NCBI RefSeq assembly: GCF_002902525.1
Contig: NZ_PPQZ01000017.1
Span: forward strand, 1 to 44,584
Direction of reading: 5' to 3'
Length of the DNA: 44,584 nucleotides
Source: Mammaliicoccus stepanovicii
GTDB lineage: Bacteria > Bacillota > Bacilli > Staphylococcales > Staphylococcaceae
Positions 41,235 through 44,584 of the stretch are shown here, one piece after another (positions within the stretch are counted from its first letter, which is position 1; the number at the start of each line of letters is the position of its first letter). The notes beneath the pieces were generated by a model. The model was given only the letters and a program-made list of their open reading frames with translations. It had not been told where the DNA came from and ran no database searches. Position numbers and translations under genes: made by a program.

Positions 41235-42902
41235 ATGATTATTTTAAATCAAACAAGTTACGCATTACTAGACTACTTAATAAAGTTACAACAACCCAAA
41301 ACAATCACTGAAATTTCCAAAAAACTTTCACAGTCTAGGCGTAAAATTTATTATCACCTATCAAAAATAAACCAAGCATTGCCAGATAATGTCGAGAAAG
41401 TTATTAATTACCCACATATCGGGATTTTACTGAATTATAATCAAAAACTCGCTTGTATACATTTACTTAATGAACTAGATACAAATCACTATATTATGAA
41501 TGCCAATGAACGTAAGTGGCTTATCATTTTATACGTCAGTATTTCTAATGAATATATAACGATTAAAAAACTGATGAATTTAACAGATGTTTCCCGTAAT
41601 ACAGTACTTAACGATTTGAATAATATTCGGGATCAATTAGAAGTGGAACAATATAAGATACAACTTCGCGTTACAAAAGCTCATGGATACTATATTGACT
41701 CACATCCGCTGTCTAAGATTCAATTTATTTGTAAAATACTACATCAAATTTATAAAGAAGCATCTGTTGCTTTTAGAACAGCTGTCTACGAAAAAATTTC
41801 ATCACTCACAAATTTTGAAAGTTATTTTTCAAAAGAAAAACTTGATTATTTAAAGCTACTCATTAGCCAAGTACATTATGATTTAGGAAAAAGCCTCAAT
41901 CAAAAAGATAGTGAATTTATGGTACAAATATTGCCTTATTTATTAATGAGTTACCATAATACAAAAGTAAAAACATATGATTTTGAAGATGTTAAGCAGG
42001 ATTTTCTGCTCGTGCAAGAAAGAATTGAGTATAGTGTCGCAACAAAAATAGTGCATAGTTTAGAAGAAAAATTTGGAATCTCGTATGATGATATGGATAA
42101 ATATATTATCGCCATACTTTTATTATCTTTTCGTAAAGATAAAGATACACATAACCATAGCCATGATTATGACGATATGCGAAATACTTTGGATTTATTC
42201 TTAACATTATTTGAAACTGAGACCCATATTACGTTTCAAGAACGTAACAAATTGTTGGATCAGCTATTAACACATTGCAAAGCATTAATTTATCGGAAAA
42301 TTTATAACATCCCTTCAGATAGCCCTTTAACTGAAGATATTAAAGATAAATATAATCAGCTATTTAATACCGTCAAGAAATGTACGCCACTTCTAGAAGA
42401 AACATGGCTTATACACATGACAGATGATGATATTGCATATATTGCCGTTCATTTAGGTGGTGCGATTCATCATAAATATAACCAAGATACACACAGAAAA
42501 AAGATAACGCTTGTTTGTGACGAAGGAATCGGTATTCGTAAACTTTTTCTTAAACAATGTCAAAAATACATTTCAAAACCTCATATCGATACCGTATTTA
42601 CCCTAGAGGAATTTCATAGTGTTAAAGAATTGTTGCTATCAGACATAGTCATATCTACAAGTGACGCAGTAGAAACAGAATTACCTTTAATTATAGTAAG
42701 TCCAATCTTAACAAATAAAGACATTATTAATTTGATTTCTATAGTCTATTCAACAAACACAGATCATACTTCAGATTTTTCACTCAAACTGGAACAAGTG
42801 CTTAAACATTATATTAACGATAAAAATGAACAATACACATTGCGAAATCAAATTGAAACTATATTTCTTAATGAATTATTACACTACTTCGATAACATAT
42901 AA
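41235..42902 (+). CDS. PRD-containing transcriptional regulator (BglG/MtlR type) of the ascorbate operon
   Basis: A 555-residue regulator. Order: N-terminal HTH pair (about 8-110, ISKKLSQSRRKIYYHLSKIN and LMNLTDVSRNTVLNDLNNI), two PTS regulation domains with candidate phospho-histidines (for example LISQVHYDLGKS, IAVHLGGAIHH), an EIIB-like domain with Cys in TLVCDEGIGIRKL, and a C-terminal helical tail. This is the activator type controlled by PTS phosphorylation, not RNA antitermination. I start at ATG 41235 (AGAAGG eight bases upstream). A TATAAT at 41194-41199 could give it its own promoter. It replaces the DeoR-type UlaR of E. coli. Confidence 0.85.
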   Translation: MIILNQTSYALLDYLIKLQQPKTITEISKKLSQSRRKIYYHLSKINQALPDNVEKVINYPHIGILLNYNQKLACIHLLNELDTNHYIMNANERKWLIILYVSISNEYITIKKLMNLTDVSRNTVLNDLNNIRDQLEVEQYKIQLRVTKAHGYYIDSHPLSKIQFICKILHQIYKEASVAFRTAVYEKISSLTNFESYFSKEKLDYLKLLISQVHYDLGKSLNQKDSEFMVQILPYLLMSYHNTKVKTYDFEDVKQDFLLVQERIEYSVATKIVHSLEEKFGISYDDMDKYIIAILLLSFRKDKDTHNHSHDYDDMRNTLDLFLTLFETETHITFQERNKLLDQLLTHCKALIYRKIYNIPSDSPLTEDIKDKYNQLFNTVKKCTPLLEETWLIHMTDDDIAYIAVHLGGAIHHKYNQDTHRKKITLVCDEGIGIRKLFLKQCQKYISKPHIDTVFTLEEFHSVKELLLSDIVISTSDAVETELPLIIVSPILTNKDIINLISIVYSTNTDHTSDFSLKLEQVLKHYINDKNEQYTLRNQIETIFLNELLHYFDNI

Positions 42903-42934
42903 CAATACATTTTAAAACTGAAGGAGACTTTAAA

Positions 42935-44026
42935 ATGAAAAACATAAAAGATATAACGAGAGAATCATGGATATTATCTACTTTTCCAGAATGGGGAACA
43001 TGGTTAAATGAAGAAATTGAAGAAGAAATTGTTGAAAAAGACAATTTTGCTATGTGGTGGTTAGGTAATTGTGGCGTTTGGATTAAAACACCACAAGGCG
43101 CTAACATTGTGATGGATTTATGGTCTAACAGAGGTAAGTCTACAAAGAAAGTTAAAGATATGGTTCGTGGGCATCAAATGGCCAATATGGCAGGTGTTCG
43201 CAAATTACAACCTAACTTACGTGTACAACCCATGGTCATCGATCCATTCGCAATTAACGAGTTAGACTATTACCTTGTATCACATTTTCACAGTGATCAT
43301 ATCGATATAAATACTGCAGCTGCCATAATCAACAATCCAAAGCTGGATCATGTTAAATTTGTAGGCCCATACGAATGTGCTCGAATTTGGAAAGGCTGGG
43401 GTGTCCCAGAAGAACGTATTATCACAATAAAACCAGGAGATAGCTTTGAATTTAAAGACGTTAAAGTGACAGCAGTAGAATCATTCGACCGAACATGCCT
43501 TGTAACGCTTCCAGTTGAAGGCGCAAAAGAGAATAATCATAATTTAAAAGACCTCCCTGTAACCGATGAAGAAATGGCGCGTAAAGCCGTTAATTACATC
43601 TTTGAAACACCAGGTGGAACGATTTATCATGGCGCGGACTCTCACTTCTCAAATTACTTTGCCAAACATGGCAAAGACTATAACATAGATGTTGCCTTAA
43701 ACAACTATGGCGATAACCCAGTAGGCATTCAAGACAAGATGACATCCATTGACCTACTTCGTATGGCAGAAAGTCTACGCACTAACGTCATCATTCCAGT
43801 TCATTATGATATTTGGTCTAACTTTATGGCTTCAACTGATGAAATCTTAGAACTTTGGAAAATGAGAAAAGACCGATTACAATACCAATTCCACCCATTC
43901 ATCTGGGAAGTTGGCGGTAAATATACGTATCCACAAGACAAAGATAAAATTCAGTATCATCACCCACGCGGCTTTGATGATGCCTTTGAACATGACTCAA
44001 ATATCCAATTCAAAGCACTACTTTAA
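42935..44026 (+). CDS. ulaG: L-ascorbate-6-phosphate lactonase
   Basis: This metallo-beta-lactamase-fold enzyme opens L-ascorbate 6-phosphate to 3-keto-L-gulonate 6-phosphate, the first step after uptake. The 363 residues carry the metal motif HFHSDH (His117, His119, Asp121, His122) and later HGADSHFSN and IPVHYDIW ligands. AAGGAG precedes the ATG. It is last in the operon, 32 bases after the regulator, whereas in E. coli it is a separate divergent gene. Confidence 0.95.
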   Translation: MKNIKDITRESWILSTFPEWGTWLNEEIEEEIVEKDNFAMWWLGNCGVWIKTPQGANIVMDLWSNRGKSTKKVKDMVRGHQMANMAGVRKLQPNLRVQPMVIDPFAINELDYYLVSHFHSDHIDINTAAAIINNPKLDHVKFVGPYECARIWKGWGVPEERIITIKPGDSFEFKDVKVTAVESFDRTCLVTLPVEGAKENNHNLKDLPVTDEEMARKAVNYIFETPGGTIYHGADSHFSNYFAKHGKDYNIDVALNNYGDNPVGIQDKMTSIDLLRMAESLRTNVIIPVHYDIWSNFMASTDEILELWKMRKDRLQYQFHPFIWEVGGKYTYPQDKDKIQYHHPRGFDDAFEHDSNIQFKALL

Positions 44027-44065
44027 TCCATAATGTTTATACATCAATAAACATTCAAACTTAAA

Positions 44066-44102
44066 AAGGCTAGAAACGCTTTTCAATAACGTTTCTAGCC
44101 TT
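44066..44102 (+). terminator. terminator of the ascorbate operon
   Basis: Perfect 13-base arms (AAGGCTAGAAACG at 44066-44078 and its complement at 44090-44102), 40 bases past the ulaG stop, followed by a T-rich but interrupted stretch. Confidence 0.7.
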
Positions 44103-44264
44103 AAGTATTTTATTATTTGGGAGCGATGAACTAGTACTTTGCACTATCTTAACAATCTTATTAGTAGAATAGTTTAACTAATAAGCTGAATACTTTTAAT
44201 TTTAGTCATTAATATATTGCTTTTTTAAAAGTGCTGCTTTTTCAACATAAGAACAATCATTAGA

Positions 44265-44289
44265 TAGAGAGCGCCCAAAACGCCCTCTA
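44265..44289 (-). terminator. terminator of the LPXTG surface protein gene
   Basis: On the minus strand TAGAGGGCG pairs with CGCTCTCTA (one G-T pair) around a 7-base loop, 26 bases past the stop codon. The T tract is poor. The rest of the gap from 44103 to 44264 shows nothing recognisable. Confidence 0.5.
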
Positions 44290-44314
44290 GTAAATCTATA
44301 ACATTCCCTTACTA

Positions 44315-44584
44315 TCAATCTTCTTGTTTCTTTCTACGGCCGAATAATAATAAGCCTAAACCAGTAAATAAAGATCCAAATAACATAGTATCATTATTTG
44401 TAGCTTCCCCAGTATCTGGTAATTTTTTATCAGATTTTTGTTTTATATTACTTTCATTTAATGGACCTTTATTATTTACTGCAATTTTAACCTCTGGTGT
44501 GCCTGTCTTTGGACCAACTTTTGTTACATCATCTACTGGTGGGACAACTACTTCACCTGTATCTGGATTCTTAACACCTGGCTT
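44315..44584 (-). CDS. LPXTG-anchored surface protein, Aap/SasG-like G5-E repeat type (partial, 3' end)
   Basis: Only the last 89 codons are present; the gene continues past the right edge. The stop is at 44315-44317. The sorting signal is complete: LPDTGEA, then a hydrophobic span ([17 protein letters not shown]) and a positive tail RRKKQED. Just before it lies [20 protein letters not shown], which resembles the end of the G5/E repeats of staphylococcal Aap and SasG adhesins. The product should be linked to peptidoglycan by sortase A. Whether it has the full adhesin layout cannot be seen. Confidence 0.85.
   Translation of the reverse strand, partial: KPGVKNPDTGEVVVPPVDDVTKVGPKTGTPEVKIAVNNKGPLNESNIKQKSDKKLPDTGEATNNDTMLFGSLFTGLGLLLFGRRKKQED

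Noticed and set aside
1-44584. CRISPR array, insertion sequence or toxin-antitoxin pair
   Set aside because: No regularly spaced repeats, transposase motifs or convincing toxin-antitoxin pair were seen. The membrane/XRE pair at 34083-34614 was considered and does not resemble a toxin system.

Overview
The window is about 44.6 kb of AT-rich, low-GC Firmicute chromosome. It reads as Staphylococcaceae: the order gltC-gltB-gltD / treP-treC-treR / large SRP RNA / dnaX-ybaB-recR / rRNA promoters follows the Staphylococcus core layout, and the right end holds a G5/E-repeat LPXTG surface protein of the Aap/SasG kind. The accessory genes (ascorbate operon, opine dehydrogenase, many small hydrolases) would fit Mammaliicoccus or a related coagulase-negative species, but the species is inference.

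Left part (1-5.0 kb), mostly minus strand: tandem rRNA promoters P1 and P2 reading off the left edge toward a 16S gene, a patatin-like lipase, recR, ybaB, dnaX (TTG start), a GNAT acetyltransferase and the roughly 270-nt SRP RNA with its own promoter and terminator. At 5.0-8.9 kb lies the trehalose operon treP-treC-treR, with a TreR operator placed in the spacer of the treP promoter and a cre-like site over its -35 box. At 9-12.7 kb lies a murein-peptide salvage set (LD-carboxypeptidase, Ala-Glu-type dipeptide epimerase, NlpC/P60 peptidase; ykfA/B/C-like), facing a serine hydrolase with SxxK/SDN/KTG motifs and no signal peptide. tRNA-Ser(UGA) and glutamate synthase gltBD with divergent LysR gene gltC follow to 20 kb.

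Middle part (20-36.4 kb) is an accessory mosaic of short units separated by strong hairpin terminators. It holds a 3-methyladenine DNA glycosylase, a YibE/YibF membrane pair, two VOC dioxygenase-like proteins, a probable 5'-truncated nucleotidyltransferase, an opine-dehydrogenase-like gene behind ornithine aminotransferase, a guanidine-I (ykkC) riboswitch controlling two SMR exporters, a PadR-DUF1700-DUF4097 operon, an SRPBCC protein, four unrelated alpha/beta hydrolases and a small membrane-protein/XRE pair.

Right part (36.5-44.0 kb) is a complete L-ascorbate operon on the plus strand: PTS permease ulaA-ulaB-ulaC, then ulaD-ulaE-ulaF, a PRD-type regulator, and the lactonase ulaG. Together these would import L-ascorbate as its 6-phosphate and convert it to D-xylulose 5-phosphate. 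A good cre site lies upstream of ulaA. The window ends inside the minus-strand LPXTG gene.

I saw no CRISPR array, insertion sequence, prophage or clearly novel multi-gene system. The least explained items are the opine-dehydrogenase/rocD pair, the cytoplasmic SxxK hydrolase next to the peptide-salvage operon, and the hydrolase/XRE cluster at 32-36 kb.
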